From Pseudonocardia oceani (GTDB lineage Bacteria > Actinomycetota > Actinomycetes > Mycobacteriales > Pseudonocardiaceae): DNA of 64,000 nucleotides. Shown here one piece after another: positions 1-9,527 of the stretch. The stretch is taken from positions 1,736,001-1,800,000 of the forward strand of contig NZ_JADQDF010000001.1 of the NCBI RefSeq assembly GCF_019263585.2. Reading direction: 5' to 3'. The notes under the pieces are model-generated. The model made no database searches and was not told where the DNA came from. It saw only the letters and a program-made list of their open reading frames with translations. Position numbers and translations under genes: made by a program. Position 1 is the first letter of the stretch. Each line of letters begins with the position of its first letter.

Positions 1-473
1 ACCGCGAGCGCGACCGCTGCGTCGAGCCCTCCCAGCGCCGCCGCGGCAGCTGGCAGGCGCCGACGCCGGAGTTCCTCGAGCGCCTGCCCCGCGACCCGGC
101 CGCGCTCCTGCAGCGCCTGCAGGACGACCACCCGGGCCGCTGGGCGTCGCCGTTCAGCGGCGCCGTCGACGTCCTGCGCACCTGCCTCGTGCCCGCAGAC
201 CTGCGCGGGGTGCTCTACCAGGCGCTCACCGGGCTGCCCGGCGTCACGCTCGCCGACGGCACGGCGGCCTTCGACGGCCGCGAGTGCCTCGTCCTCGTCC
301 ACGACGCCGGGCGCACCCGCACCGAGCTGATGATCGACATCGCCGACGGCCAGTTCGCGGGCGAGCGCGACACCACGCGCACCGAGTCGCGCTGCGACCT
401 GCCGCTCCACACGCTGATCGGCGAGACGGCCGTGCACAGCGCGATCGTCGACGAGCTGGGCGAGCAGCCCTAG
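1..473 (+). CDS. CU044_5270-type hypothetical protein, 3' part only
   Basis: The reading frame is open from base 3, so the gene starts upstream of the window; the first ATG-like codon inside is not the real start. About 156 codons are visible. The pattern of a Trp before a PTPEFLERLPRDPAALLQRL stretch, followed by a region predicting whether a target is reached and a C-terminal LPLHTLIGETA segment, resembles the CU044_5270 family, which is common in actinobacteria, often near ECF sigma factors, and of unknown function. No transmembrane segment lies in the visible part. The next gene is on the other strand and ends 4 bases away (convergent). Family assignment is from remembered sequence style. 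Confidence 0.6.
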   Translation, partial: RERDRCVEPSQRRRGSWQAPTPEFLERLPRDPAALLQRLQDDHPGRWASPFSGAVDVLRTCLVPADLRGVLYQALTGLPGVTLADGTAAFDGRECLVLVHDAGRTRTELMIDIADGQFAGERDTTRTESRCDLPLHTLIGETAVHSAIVDELGEQP

Positions 474-476
474 CGG

Positions 477-935
477 CTACCGCAGCGGCTGCTCCGCCCC
501 GCCGTGGTCGGACTCCGGCCGCGGCCCGTGGATGCGCCGCTCGGACTCCTCGATCGGCACGTCGTCGATGCTCGCCTCCCGGCGCCGCATGTAGCCCTCG
601 GCGTCGAACTCCCACAGCTCGTTGCCGTAGGAGCGCCACCACTGCCCGTCGACGTCGCGGCACTCGTACTGGAACCGGACCGCGATCCGGTTCCCCTCGA
701 ACGCCCACAGGTCCTTGCGCAGCGCGTACTCGAGCTCGCGGTCCCACTTGCCGCGCAGGAACTCCGCGATCTCGGCGCGGCCGGTGACGAAGCGGTCGCG
801 GTTGCGCCAGACGGAGTCCTCGCTGTAGGCCGCGGCGACCTTCTCCGGGTCGCGGGTGTTCCAGGCGTCCTCGGCGGCCTGGACCTTGCGGGCGGCGGTC
901 GTGGCGTCGAACGGGGGAAGCGGTGGGCGGCTCAC
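477..935 (-). CDS. NTF2-fold / DUF1348 (SnoaL-like) protein
   Basis: A 152-residue protein of the DUF1348 branch of the NTF2 superfamily, small cone-shaped alpha+beta proteins whose role is often unknown. Family-typical segments are [15 protein letters not shown] near the N-terminus, then [35 protein letters not shown] and [18 protein letters not shown] start at 935 is preferred because a clear AGGAGAGG ribosome site lies about 6 bases before it; an in-frame ATG at 965 has no such site. The gene is divergent from kgd and sits alone. A very long antisense frame runs upstream in the same phase across kgd and is only a shadow. Confidence 0.85.
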   Translation of the reverse strand: MSRPPLPPFDATTAARKVQAAEDAWNTRDPEKVAAAYSEDSVWRNRDRFVTGRAEIAEFLRGKWDRELEYALRKDLWAFEGNRIAVRFQYECRDVDGQWWRSYGNELWEFDAEGYMRRREASIDDVPIEESERRIHGPRPESDHGGAEQPLR

Positions 936-1061
936 GGGCGTCCTCTCCTCGGGGGCCCGGATCATCCCGCGCAGGGCCGGACGGCGCACCCGCCACCACC
1001 TGGTGCCCGATGTCTCCCCGCCGTCACCTCTGCCGCGATACCCGCGTCGGACGTCGGGGAC

Positions 1062-1067
1062 TAACCT
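1062..1067 (+). promoter_or_regulatory. Probable kgd -10 box (TAACCT)
   Basis: TAACCT fits the actinobacterial TANNNT -10 consensus in the gap between the divergent NTF2-like gene and kgd. Transcription would start near 1074. That is after the upstream in-frame GTG at 1071 and about 40 bases before the GTG at 1116, which supports 1116 as the kgd start. Confidence 0.45.
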
Positions 1068-1115
1068 GGCGTGAAGTCCCGGCGAAGACGCGATCCGATC
1101 AAGGCGGTCCACAGC

Positions 1116-4100
1116 GTGTCCAGCAGCAGTACCTCGAACCCGGCCAGCGACTTCGGTCCCAACGAGTGGCTCGTCGAGGAGATGTACCAGCGCTTCCTCG
1201 ACGACCCGTCCACGGTCGACCCCGCATGGCACGAGTTCTTCGCCGACTACCGTCCCGGGGACGGCACGCCCGCCGACACCAACGGCGCCGCCGCCTCGCC
1301 GTCGACCGAACCCGGCCCGGCACCGACGCCGAAGGCCGAGCCCGCGGAGCCCAGCGAGGACCGCCGCACGGCCGACCGCGCCGCCATGGAACCGCCCGCC
1401 GCCAACGGCGCAGCGCCCGCGAAGAAGGAGCCCGGCCGCACCGCGCCGGAGAAGGCCGCCCCGGAGAAGAAGGCCGCCGCGCCCGCGGAGAAGAAGGCCG
1501 CGCCCGCCGCGGAGAAGGCGAAGCCCGCCGCCGGCTCGTCGAGCCAGGCCGCGAAGCCGAGCGCCCCGATCGGCGGCGACGGCGAGTCCACGCCGATCCG
1601 CGGTGCCGCCAACGCCGTCGTCAAGAACATGAACGCCTCGCTGGCCGTGCCCACGGCCACCAGCGTGCGCGCGGTGCCCGCGAAGCTGCTCGCCGACAAC
1701 CGCGTCGTCATCAACAACCAGCTCAAGCGCACCCGCGGTGGCAAGATCAGCTTCACGCACCTGATCGGCTACGCGGTCGTCAAGGCGCTTGCCGCGTTCC
1801 CGGTGATGAACCGCCACTTCGTCGAGGCCGAGGGCAAGCCCACCGTCGTCCAGCCCGACCACGTCAACCTCGGCCTGGCCATCGACCTGCCCGGCAGGAA
1901 CGGGCAGCGCTCGCTCGTCGTCGTCTCGATCAAGGGCTGCGAGGCGATGACCTTCGCCCAGTTCTGGTCGGCCTACGAGGACATCGTCCGCAAGGCCCGC
2001 AACGGCGCGCTCACCGGTGAGGACTTCGCCGGCACCACGATCAGCCTCACCAACCCGGGCACGCTGGGCACCAACCACTCGGTGCCGCGCCTGATGCAGG
2101 GCCAGGGCACGATCGTCGGCGTCGGCGCGATGGAGTACCCGGCCGAGTTCCAGGGCGCCAGCGACGAGCGGCTCGCCCAGATCGGCATCAGCAAGATCAT
2201 CACCCTGACGTCGACCTACGACCACCGCATCATCCAGGGTGCCGAGTCCGGCGACTTCCTGCGCCGCGTCCACCAGCTCCTGCTGGGCGAGGACGACTTC
2301 TACGACGACATCTTCCGCTCGCTCCGGGTGCCCTACGAGCCCGTGCGCTGGGTGCAGGACATCCCCGACGGCGCCGTCGACAAGACCGCCCGCGTCATCG
2401 AGCTGATCGACGCCTACCGCACGCGCGGCCACCTCATGGCCGACACCGACCCGCTCAACTACCGTCAGCGCCGCCACCCCGACCTCGACGTCCTGTCGCA
2501 CAGCCTCACGCTGTGGGACCTCGATCGCGAGTTCGCCTGCGGCGGCTTCGGCGGGCGCGAGCGGATGAAGCTGCGCGACGTGCTGGGCCTGCTGCGCGAC
2601 TCCTACTGCCGGACCGTCGGCACCGAGTACATGCACATCGCCGACCCCGAGCAGCGCACCTGGCTGCAGGAGCGCATCGAGGTCCCGCACCAGAAGCCGC
2701 ACGCGGCCGAGCAGAAGTACATCCTGTCCAAGCTCAACGCGGCCGAGGCGTTCGAGACGTTCCTGCAGACCAAGTACGTCGGCCAGAAGCGGTTCTCCCT
2801 CGAGGGCGGCGAGACCGTCATCCCGCTGCTCGACGCGGTGCTCGACAAGGCCGCCGAGCACGAGCTCGACGAGGTCGTCGTCGGCATGCCGCACCGCGGC
2901 CGGCTCAACGTGCTCGCCAACATCGTCGGCAAGCCGATCAGCCAGATCTTCCGCGAGTTCGAGGGCAACCTCGACCCGGGCCAGGCCCACGGCTCCGGCG
3001 ACGTCAAGTACCACCTGGGCGCCGAGGGCAAGTACTTCCGGATGTTCGGCGACGGCGAGACCGTGGTGTCGCTGGCGTCCAACCCGTCGCACCTCGAGGC
3101 CGTCGACCCGGTCCTGGAGGGCCTCGTCCGCGCCAAGCAGGACCTGCTCGACAAGGGCGAGGGCGGCTTCACCGTCCTGCCGCTGATGATGCACGGCGAC
3201 GCGGCGTTCGCGGGCCAGGGCGTCGTCGCCGAGACGCTCAACCTCGCGAAGCTGCGCGGCTACCGCACCGGCGGCACCGTGCACGTCGTCGTCAACAACC
3301 AGGTCGGCTTCACCACCGCCCCGGAGCACTCGCGGTCCTCGCAGTACTGCACCGACGTCGCGAAGATGATCGACGCGCCGGTCTTCCACGTGAACGGCGA
3401 CGACCCCGAGGCGTGCGTCTGGGTGGCCAAACTGGCGGTGGAGTACCGCGAGCGCTGGCACAACGACGTCGTGATCGACATGATCTGCTACCGCCGCCGC
3501 GGCCACAACGAGGGCGACGACCCCTCGATGACGCAGCCCGCGATGTACGACGTGATCGACGCCAAGCGCAGCGTCCGCAAGATCTACACCGAGTCCCTGA
3601 TCGGGCGCGGCGACATCTCCATGGAGGAGGCCGAGCACGCGCTCAAGGACTTCTCCAACCAGCTCGACCACGTGTTCAACGAGGTCCGCGAGCTGGAGAA
3701 GACCCCGGCCGTCGCGTCGCCGTCGGTGGAGGACGAGCAGTCCATCCCCACCGACCTCGACACCTCGGTCCCGCTGGAGGTGCTGCACCGCATCGGCGAC
3801 GCGCACGTCGAGCTGCCCGAGGGCTTCACCGTGCACCAGCGCGTCAAGCCGGTGCTGGAGAAGCGCCACAAGATGTCGCGCGAGGGCGACATCGACTGGG
3901 CCTTCGCCGAGCTCATCGCGATGGGCGCGCTGGTGATGGACGGCAAGCTGGTGCGCCTGTCCGGGCAGGACAGCCGCCGCGGCACGTTCGTCCAGCGGCA
4001 CTCCGTCGTGATCGACCGCCGCACCGGCGAGGAGTACTACCCGCTGCGCAACCTGAGCAAGGACCAGGAGCGCTTCCTGCCCTACGACTCGGCGCTCTCG

Positions 4101-4934
4101 GAGTTCGCGGCCGTCGGCTTCGAGTACGGCTACTCGGTGGCCAACCCCAGCGCGTTCGTGGCCTGGGAGGCGCAGTTCGGCGACTTCGTCAACGGCGCGC
4201 AGTCGATCATCGACGAGTTCATCTCGTCCGGTGAGGCGAAGTGGGGCCAGACCTCCGACGTCGCGCTGCTGCTGCCGCACGGCCTCGAGGGCCAGGGCCC
4301 CGACCACTCGTCGGGCCGCATCGAGCGGTTCCTGACGCTGTGCGCGGAGGGGTCGATGACGGTCGCCGTGCCGTCGGAGCCCGCCAACTACTTCCACCTG
4401 CTGCGCCGCCACGCCATGGACGGGATGCAGCGCCCGCTGATCTGCTTCACGCCGAAGTCGATGCTGCGCAACCGCGCGGTCGTCAGCCCGGTCTCCGACT
4501 TCACCGGCGGCCGGTTCCGCTCGGTGATCGACGACCCGCGCTACCGCGAGAACGACGGGCCCGCGGGCGACGTCCAGCGCGTCCTGCTGTGCAGCGGCAA
4601 GATCTACTGGGAGCTGGCGGCGCAGCGCGAGAAGCGCGGCGTCGACGGCGTGGCGCTGGTCCGCATCGAGCAGCTCTACCCGGTGGCCGACCGCCAGCTC
4701 GCCGCCGTCCTCGACCGCTACCCCAACGCCGAGGACATCCGCTGGGTGCAGGAGGAGCCGGCCAACCAGGGCGCGTGGCCGTTCCTCGGGCTGGTGCTGC
4801 CGGAGAAGCTGCCGCGGCTCGTCGGCTGGCGCCGCGTCTCGCGCCGCCGGATGGCCGCTCCCGCCGCGGGGTCGTCGAAGGTGCACGAGGTCGAGCAGAA
4901 CGCCCTCATCGACGAGGCCTACGAGGACCTGTAG
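1116..4934 (+). CDS. kgd: Multifunctional 2-oxoglutarate metabolism enzyme (alpha-ketoglutarate decarboxylase / 2-oxoglutarate dehydrogenase E1-E2 fusion)
   Basis: A 1272-residue thiamine-diphosphate enzyme of the TCA cycle. As in Mycobacterium and Corynebacterium Kgd/OdhA, there is no lipoyl domain. The N-terminus ([17 protein letters not shown]) is followed by an Ala/Lys/Pro-rich linker at about 65-155, an E2-type succinyltransferase domain at about 160-420 with the [13 protein letters not shown] active-site motif near 368, and the E1 domain to the end. The E1 domain carries [12 protein letters not shown] near 590 and the ThDP/Mg motif from GDAAFAGQG to NNQVGF near 695-730. It decarboxylates 2-oxoglutarate and can act within a hybrid complex with PDH components. 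GTG at 1116 is chosen because the protein then begins [13 protein letters not shown], as in relatives, with AAGGCGG upstream. Confidence 0.96.
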   Translation: MSSSSTSNPASDFGPNEWLVEEMYQRFLDDPSTVDPAWHEFFADYRPGDGTPADTNGAAASPSTEPGPAPTPKAEPAEPSEDRRTADRAAMEPPAANGAAPAKKEPGRTAPEKAAPEKKAAAPAEKKAAPAAEKAKPAAGSSSQAAKPSAPIGGDGESTPIRGAANAVVKNMNASLAVPTATSVRAVPAKLLADNRVVINNQLKRTRGGKISFTHLIGYAVVKALAAFPVMNRHFVEAEGKPTVVQPDHVNLGLAIDLPGRNGQRSLVVVSIKGCEAMTFAQFWSAYEDIVRKARNGALTGEDFAGTTISLTNPGTLGTNHSVPRLMQGQGTIVGVGAMEYPAEFQGASDERLAQIGISKIITLTSTYDHRIIQGAESGDFLRRVHQLLLGEDDFYDDIFRSLRVPYEPVRWVQDIPDGAVDKTARVIELIDAYRTRGHLMADTDPLNYRQRRHPDLDVLSHSLTLWDLDREFACGGFGGRERMKLRDVLGLLRDSYCRTVGTEYMHIADPEQRTWLQERIEVPHQKPHAAEQKYILSKLNAAEAFETFLQTKYVGQKRFSLEGGETVIPLLDAVLDKAAEHELDEVVVGMPHRGRLNVLANIVGKPISQIFREFEGNLDPGQAHGSGDVKYHLGAEGKYFRMFGDGETVVSLASNPSHLEAVDPVLEGLVRAKQDLLDKGEGGFTVLPLMMHGDAAFAGQGVVAETLNLAKLRGYRTGGTVHVVVNNQVGFTTAPEHSRSSQYCTDVAKMIDAPVFHVNGDDPEACVWVAKLAVEYRERWHNDVVIDMICYRRRGHNEGDDPSMTQPAMYDVIDAKRSVRKIYTESLIGRGDISMEEAEHALKDFSNQLDHVFNEVRELEKTPAVASPSVEDEQSIPTDLDTSVPLEVLHRIGDAHVELPEGFTVHQRVKPVLEKRHKMSREGDIDWAFAELIAMGALVMDGKLVRLSGQDSRRGTFVQRHSVVIDRRTGEEYYPLRNLSKDQERFLPYDSALSEFAAVGFEYGYSVANPSAFVAWEAQFGDFVNGAQSIIDEFISSGEAKWGQTSDVALLLPHGLEGQGPDHSSGRIERFLTLCAEGSMTVAVPSEPANYFHLLRRHAMDGMQRPLICFTPKSMLRNRAVVSPVSDFTGGRFRSVIDDPRYRENDGPAGDVQRVLLCSGKIYWELAAQREKRGVDGVALVRIEQLYPVADRQLAAVLDRYPNAEDIRWVQEEPANQGAWPFLGLVLPEKLPRLVGWRRVSRRRMAAPAAGSSKVHEVEQNALIDEAYEDL

Positions 4935-4936
4935 CG

Positions 4937-5122
4937 ATGTACTCCACCGACCGGGGCATCGAGGAGCTCGCGCAGCGCCGGGAGGGCGAGTCGGTCAGCA
5001 TCGAGTGGCTGGCCGACCGCCTGCAGGCGTTCGTCGACCTCAACCCGGCCTTCGAGGACGCCGTCGAGCGGCTCTCGACGTTCCTGGCCCGCGACGACGC
5101 CGACGACGACCCCGACTCCTGA
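4937..5122 (+). CDS. DUF6104 family small protein
   Basis: A 61-residue acidic protein beginning [20 protein letters not shown], with [19 protein letters not shown] in the middle and an Asp-rich end. The sequence is typical of the small DUF6104 proteins found directly after kgd in many actinobacteria. Its ATG lies 2 bases after the kgd stop, so the two are co-transcribed and probably translationally coupled. Function is unknown; constant linkage suggests a role tied to 2-oxoglutarate metabolism, which is inference only. Confidence 0.8.
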   Translation: MYSTDRGIEELAQRREGESVSIEWLADRLQAFVDLNPAFEDAVERLSTFLARDDADDDPDS

Positions 5123-5157
5123 CGCCCGCTCCGGCCTACCCAGCCGTGCACGGACCG

Positions 5158-5228
5158 CCAACTCGCCGGGCGGGAACGGCAAACTCGCGCCCCATCTCCG
5201 CGAGTTGTCCGCCCGACCGCGCGAGTGT
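5158..5228. repeat. Palindromic intergenic element with ACTCGC motifs
   Basis: AACTCGCG (5182-5189) and CGCGAGTT (5199-5206) form an 8-bp stem with a 9-base loop. Outside it, AACTCGCC (from 5160) and GGGCGG face CCGCCC and CGCGAGTG (to 5227), giving a larger imperfect palindrome. It lies between the convergent DUF6104 gene and the polysaccharide locus and may act as a two-way terminator. No T-tract is seen. Confidence 0.5.
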
Positions 5229-5306
5229 GCCGCCGGTGCCCGTCGACGTGGCCGTGTCGGGGCGGGACTCGGCGGGGCCGCATGCCGAAGCGTCGCGGCG
5301 ACGCGT

Positions 5307-6920
5307 TCATGACGGCGCGGGGCCGCACGAGAAGTCGGCCCGCTCGTAGACCGAGAGCGGGTTGTTCCAGCCCCACTCGATCGAGCGGACGAGCCGGTAG
5401 GCACCGCCCAGCGGGGCGACCTGCGGGTCGCTGTCGATCGACAGGATCATCTCCGGTCGGCGTTCGAGCAGCACGCGTCCGACGGAGGACGCCGGCTCGA
5501 ACCAGCGCTCGTCGACGATGCCGTAGAAGTTGCGGACCTCGGCGTCCGCGGTCCGGGCGAGCTCCGCGTCGGTCAGGCCGCGCACGTCGACGATCTGCAG
5601 GTGTGGCAGCGCGAACCCGAAGTGGCCCATCTCGGAGAACGCCGCCGACTGCCCCGGTCCCAGGCAGGCGACCTGGTCGGGCGCCGTCGCCCAGAGCCGG
5701 CTGAAGGCACCGTCGAAGTCCGAGTTGCCGTTCTCGATGAGCGTGCGGTCGTCGACGCCACCGGCGCGCCACACCGGTGACCAGGCCGATGTCACCGGCC
5801 AGCAGGTCACGGCGAGCACGACCGCCACGAGCAGTCCGGCCGGGGCCCACCGTCCGCGGGCGACCGACCCGCCCACGACAGCGACGAGCCCGACCACCAC
5901 GAGCACCGTGATCGACGGGATCACCGGGGCCAGGAACCGGGCGCCCCGCATCCAGTCCCCGCCGGACCGGAGCACGAACGCCCCCTGGAACAGGACGACG
6001 GCCGGCAGCGGCACGAGGTGCCGACGCCGCCAGGCCACCACCGTGCCCACGCCGACGAGCGCCGCCAGCACGAGCAGCGACGCGTCGGCACCCGGCCGGC
6101 CCAGCACGTCCCAGACGGGCTGGCTCTTGCGGATGTAGCGGGCGCCCGACGCCAGGCCTTCGAGGAGCCCCTCCTCCTTCGCGTAGTAGGTGTTGGGCAG
6201 CAGCGCCCCGAAGTGCGCCAGGCGCAGCGCCGTGGTCGCGGCGACGGCGAGCAGCGGGGCGAGCACCCACGCCGACCGGCGTCCGGCACCGGCGCCCCCC
6301 GGCACCGCGGCGGCGAGCGCGAGCACCAGCACCATCCCGATCGACTCCGGCCGCGCCAGCGCCAGCGCCGTGGCCAGTGCGGCCGTGGTGCCCGGACGCC
6401 GCTCGCCCCCGCCCCCGACCAGGAGCGCGACCAGCAGGGTGGTGAGGAACGCGACGAGGCTGGTCTCGAGACCGTTCGTGGCCGACACCGCGAGGGGCCA
6501 GGAGGCCCCCACGGCGACGAGCGCGACGACCTGCGCCCAGTGCGGAACGCCCACCGCCCGGACGAGCCGGACGGAGGCGACGCAGGTGAGGACCCCGAAG
6601 ACGATCGACATCAGCTTCATCTTCAGCAGGACGACGCCGCCGGGGAGGAGCGCCGACCCGACCGTCAGGGCCAGGTGCAGCGGACTGCTGAACCCCTCCA
6701 CCGGGACACCGGCGTTGAACGCGAGCCCGGCGCCCGACAGCACGTTCCGGGCGTAGCGGGCGGTGATGAGGGCGTCGTCGGGCGAGTAGTGGAAGGTCAG
6801 CACCGACACCGCCAGGAACGGCACGACGGCCCACAGGTGGTCCCACCGGGAACCGGTCGGCGGGTGCCCGGCGCCCCGGCCGCCGCCGACCGCGCCCGCC
6901 CTCGCCACCACACCCGTCAC
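5307..6920 (-). CDS. Polytopic membrane protein, GT-C glycosyltransferase-like (AftB/WsfD style)
   Basis: A 537-residue protein with about 10 hydrophobic segments and a soluble C-terminal part from about residue 380. Just after the first membrane helix it has an Asp-Asp pair (48-49) in YSPDDALITARYARNVLSG, followed by NAGVPVEGFSSPLHLAL. This resembles polyprenyl-phosphate-sugar-dependent GT-C enzymes such as mycobacterial AftB, where such acidic residues bind the donor phosphate on the outer face of the membrane. Likely role: adding a sugar to an exported glycan; donor and acceptor are not known. The GTG start overlaps the stop of the upstream beta-helix gene (GTGA), so the two form an operon. 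Medium certainty on class, low on substrate. Confidence 0.65.
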   Translation of the reverse strand: MTGVVARAGAVGGGRGAGHPPTGSRWDHLWAVVPFLAVSVLTFHYSPDDALITARYARNVLSGAGLAFNAGVPVEGFSSPLHLALTVGSALLPGGVVLLKMKLMSIVFGVLTCVASVRLVRAVGVPHWAQVVALVAVGASWPLAVSATNGLETSLVAFLTTLLVALLVGGGGERRPGTTAALATALALARPESIGMVLVLALAAAVPGGAGAGRRSAWVLAPLLAVAATTALRLAHFGALLPNTYYAKEEGLLEGLASGARYIRKSQPVWDVLGRPGADASLLVLAALVGVGTVVAWRRRHLVPLPAVVLFQGAFVLRSGGDWMRGARFLAPVIPSITVLVVVGLVAVVGGSVARGRWAPAGLLVAVVLAVTCWPVTSAWSPVWRAGGVDDRTLIENGNSDFDGAFSRLWATAPDQVACLGPGQSAAFSEMGHFGFALPHLQIVDVRGLTDAELARTADAEVRNFYGIVDERWFEPASSVGRVLLERRPEMILSIDSDPQVAPLGGAYRLVRSIEWGWNNPLSVYERADFSCGPAPS

Positions 6921-8185
6921 GGCGTGGTCCGGTCCTCGATCAGCCCGGCCTCGCCGAGCGCGGCGACCAGCGAGCCGAGCACCTCTCCGCGCGCCCAGGA
7001 GCCCTGGACCACCGGTCGGCCCGTCGGACCCGCGTGCACGGTCCGGGCGAAGTCGTTGAGCGGGGTCAGCACGTGCACGGGGTGGTTCGTGTACCCCTCG
7101 ACCTCGACCAGTGCGGGCGAGTTCGGGTTGGCGAAGCCGGGATCGAGGCGGGGCGCGAGCCAGATCGGCCCGTGCGTCACGTTCCTGATGCTGAACGCCG
7201 GGAAGTCGGGGGTGCCGTCCCAGGTCCAGTAGCCGCCCTCGACGCGGATGTTGCCCGAGGTCCCGAGCGCGACGTGCTGGCGGGACACGAACTCGATCGG
7301 CGAGGCGAGGAGGACGAGACCGGAGAAGCCCCGCTCCTCCACCCCGGGCCCCTCCTGCAGGATCCCGTACTCGGAGAAGCCGAGGTGCGAGCGGACGACG
7401 GCGAAGTTGTCGGTCCCGACGCCGTCGGGCAGGAACACGCTCGACCGCGCGTTGCCGTCCAGGAACGAGTTCGTGACGAAGTGGTCGAAGTGGTTGTCCC
7501 GCTCGAAGACCACACCGTCGGTGTTGCCGTTCAGGGCGCACGAGTCCAACGTCGCGTGGTCGGACCAGTCCCCGAAGCAGGCTCCGGCGCCGAACTCGAC
7601 GCCCACCACCCGGCGGGCCGTGGCCCCGTGGCTGTGCCGGCCGGGCCCGTCACCGGAGAAGCGCAGCCCGATCGAGCCCTCGGAGGCGCCGTGCCCGCGC
7701 AGCGCGATCCCCTCCAGCTGGACCCACGAGCGCCGCACCCGCACCAGCGAGGTCATCGCCTGCTGCGCGTCCCCGTCGATCGGCCGCAGCACCGAGCCGT
7801 ACACCTCGTCGAGGTTGTCGTCGTTCTTGTCCCGGCCCCAGGAACCCGCGATGTTGACGTGCCGGTCCACGTCGAGCTCTGCGGAGAGGCGGTAGGCCTG
7901 CCCCGGGGGCACGGGCGGCACCCACAGGGTCGCCCCCTCGGGCATCTGGTCCACCGCCGTCCGGAACACCGGGTAGGCGTCGAACGACTCGTCCGCGGTG
8001 TCGACGGTGCCGAACTCGCGGACGTCGACGCCCTCGGGCCCGCCCGCCGACAGCGTCCTGGGTGCCGCCGCGGCCGGCGCGGCGCACGCCGCGACCGGGG
8101 CGAGCGCCCCGAGAGCCGCGGCGGCACGGATGAGCTCCCTGCGCGACCGGCCCCCTCGCCGTGCACCCTCACGTCCGACGTCCAC
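6917..8185 (-). CDS. Tat-exported right-handed beta-helix-type protein
   Basis: A 422-residue protein with a twin-arginine signal: SRRELIR at residues 14-20, then a hydrophobic Ala-rich stretch ending in AAAAP. The mature part has short beta-strand repeats with Asn/Asp turns (for example LDSCALNGNTDGVVFERDN) and an opening segment GVDVREFGTVDTADESFDAYPVFRTAVD. Both are typical of pectate-lyase-like or glycosyl-hydrolase-28-like beta-helix proteins of polysaccharide loci. It probably cleaves, modifies or binds the exported glycan. GTG at 8185 is chosen for its GGGGAGGG ribosome site. The catalytic class cannot be decided from the sequence alone. It is co-operonic with the GT-C-like gene and divergent from the Wzy-like gene. 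Confidence 0.65.
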   Translation of the reverse strand: MDVGREGARRGGRSRRELIRAAAALGALAPVAACAAPAAAAPRTLSAGGPEGVDVREFGTVDTADESFDAYPVFRTAVDQMPEGATLWVPPVPPGQAYRLSAELDVDRHVNIAGSWGRDKNDDNLDEVYGSVLRPIDGDAQQAMTSLVRVRRSWVQLEGIALRGHGASEGSIGLRFSGDGPGRHSHGATARRVVGVEFGAGACFGDWSDHATLDSCALNGNTDGVVFERDNHFDHFVTNSFLDGNARSSVFLPDGVGTDNFAVVRSHLGFSEYGILQEGPGVEERGFSGLVLLASPIEFVSRQHVALGTSGNIRVEGGYWTWDGTPDFPAFSIRNVTHGPIWLAPRLDPGFANPNSPALVEVEGYTNHPVHVLTPLNDFARTVHAGPTGRPVVQGSWARGEVLGSLVAALGEAGLIEDRTTP

Positions 8186-8219
8186 GGCGTCCCTCCCCTG
8201 CGCTCGGTACTGTGCCGAC

Positions 8220-9527
8220 GTGCATCCCCGTGGCGAGCCGCCCGCCGTGCGCCGGCCGCGGCACCGGGCGGTCACGGTCGTGGTGGCGCTGCTCCCGCTG
8301 TCCTACGTGCCCCACGAGATCGTGCGCACCGACATCCGGTTCACGTTCCTCACCGCGGCACTGGTCGTGGCGCTGGGGATCCGCTACCGCGTCACCGCCG
8401 GCCCCCTGCGGGGCGTGGAGGTGCTGGCGGTCGCCCTCGCGACGTGGGCGGTGTCCCGGTTGCTCCTCATCGCCCCGCTCGACGGGGCGCCCGTGGACCT
8501 CGCCGCGGCCCAGCGCGTGATCGTCGCGGTCGGCTGCGGACTCGTCGTGCTCCGCATCGCGGCGCGCCCCGAGCTGCGACCCGCCGTCGTCCGGGGGCTG
8601 GGCGCGGCGCTGGCGGTCATGCTGGCCGCGGAGGCCTACCAGTTGGCCGTCGGCCTGCCCGCGCTCCTGTCTCTGGGCTACGAGGCGCCGGACTTCAACT
8701 ACAACACCGCCGAGGGCTCCTACCGGCCCTTCGGGACGCTGGAGTCGCCGGTCGTCTTCGGGATCCACCTCGCGATGGTCGGGCTGGCGGTCGTGCTCGC
8801 CGCCCGCGGCCGGGCGGCGGTGGTCGCCGGCGTCGCCGGATCCGCAGGACTCGTGCTGACCCAGACCCGCAGCGCGTGGCTGGCGGTCCTGGTCGCCCTC
8901 GCGGTGGCACTGCTCCTGCAACCCAGGGCCGTGCGCGGCACCAAGCTGCTCGTGCTCGTGCCCGTGACCTGGGCGCTCTCGCTCGTCGGGCTCCTGCGGC
9001 CCGACCTGATCGCGGCCGTGACCGGTCGGCTCGGCACCATCACCGACACGTCGGACACGTCGAGCTCGGTGCGCCTGGACCTGTGGCAGGGCACCGTCGC
9101 CGCTGCCGCCCGCCGCCCGGTCGAGGGCTACGGACCCGCCGAGTTCGGTCTGGCGATGCGGCCCTTCGTCGGCTCGCTCGCCGAGTTCGGCCACCCGCAC
9201 GACACCTACCTCCAGATCGTCTACCTGTACGGGACCGTCGGCCTCGTGCTCTTCGTCGCCCTGCTCGGGGCGATGCTGGTGCTCGGCGCCGGCGACCCGG
9301 GCGCCACGGCGGACGCCCGCCGGTACCGGATCGCGGGGGTCGCCGCGATCGTCGCCTACGCGGTGGGCTCGCTCTTCGAGTCGACGTGGGTCAGCTTCAA
9401 CATCATCGTCACGCTGTTCCTGATGGCCGGTCTCGCCGTGCCCGTGCCGACGGCCGCCCCGCGGGACCCCGGCCCGCACCGAAGCGCGCCGGGTACCGGG
9501 TCAGCAGGGGCTCGGCCACCAGCGTGA
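8220..9527 (+). CDS. O-antigen ligase / Wzy polymerase family membrane protein
   Basis: A 435-residue protein with about 11-12 membrane helices and the Wzy_C signature: a large extracytoplasmic loop (about 270-345) containing GTITDTSDTSSSVRLDLWQG, VEGYGPAEFG and HPHDTYLQIVYLYGTVGL. Such proteins polymerise or ligate undecaprenyl-linked glycan units outside the membrane. It is the only plus-strand gene of the polysaccharide locus. The GTG start is probably leaderless: TACTGT (8208-8213) lies 6 bases before it. Its last 119 bases overlap the 3' end of the convergent GT2 gene. Polymerase is more likely than ligase because a flippase and a Wzc-like kinase are close by. Confidence 0.85.
   Translation: MHPRGEPPAVRRPRHRAVTVVVALLPLSYVPHEIVRTDIRFTFLTAALVVALGIRYRVTAGPLRGVEVLAVALATWAVSRLLLIAPLDGAPVDLAAAQRVIVAVGCGLVVLRIAARPELRPAVVRGLGAALAVMLAAEAYQLAVGLPALLSLGYEAPDFNYNTAEGSYRPFGTLESPVVFGIHLAMVGLAVVLAARGRAAVVAGVAGSAGLVLTQTRSAWLAVLVALAVALLLQPRAVRGTKLLVLVPVTWALSLVGLLRPDLIAAVTGRLGTITDTSDTSSSVRLDLWQGTVAAAARRPVEGYGPAEFGLAMRPFVGSLAEFGHPHDTYLQIVYLYGTVGLVLFVALLGAMLVLGAGDPGATADARRYRIAGVAAIVAYAVGSLFESTWVSFNIIVTLFLMAGLAVPVPTAAPRDPGPHRSAPGTGSAGARPPA

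Noticed and set aside
477-4886. A 1469-codon open frame on the minus strand opposite kgd
   Set aside because: It is the reverse-complement shadow of kgd, made possible by very high third-position GC. The composition is Val/Leu/Arg/His-rich without domains; only its last 152 codons (the NTF2-like gene) are real.
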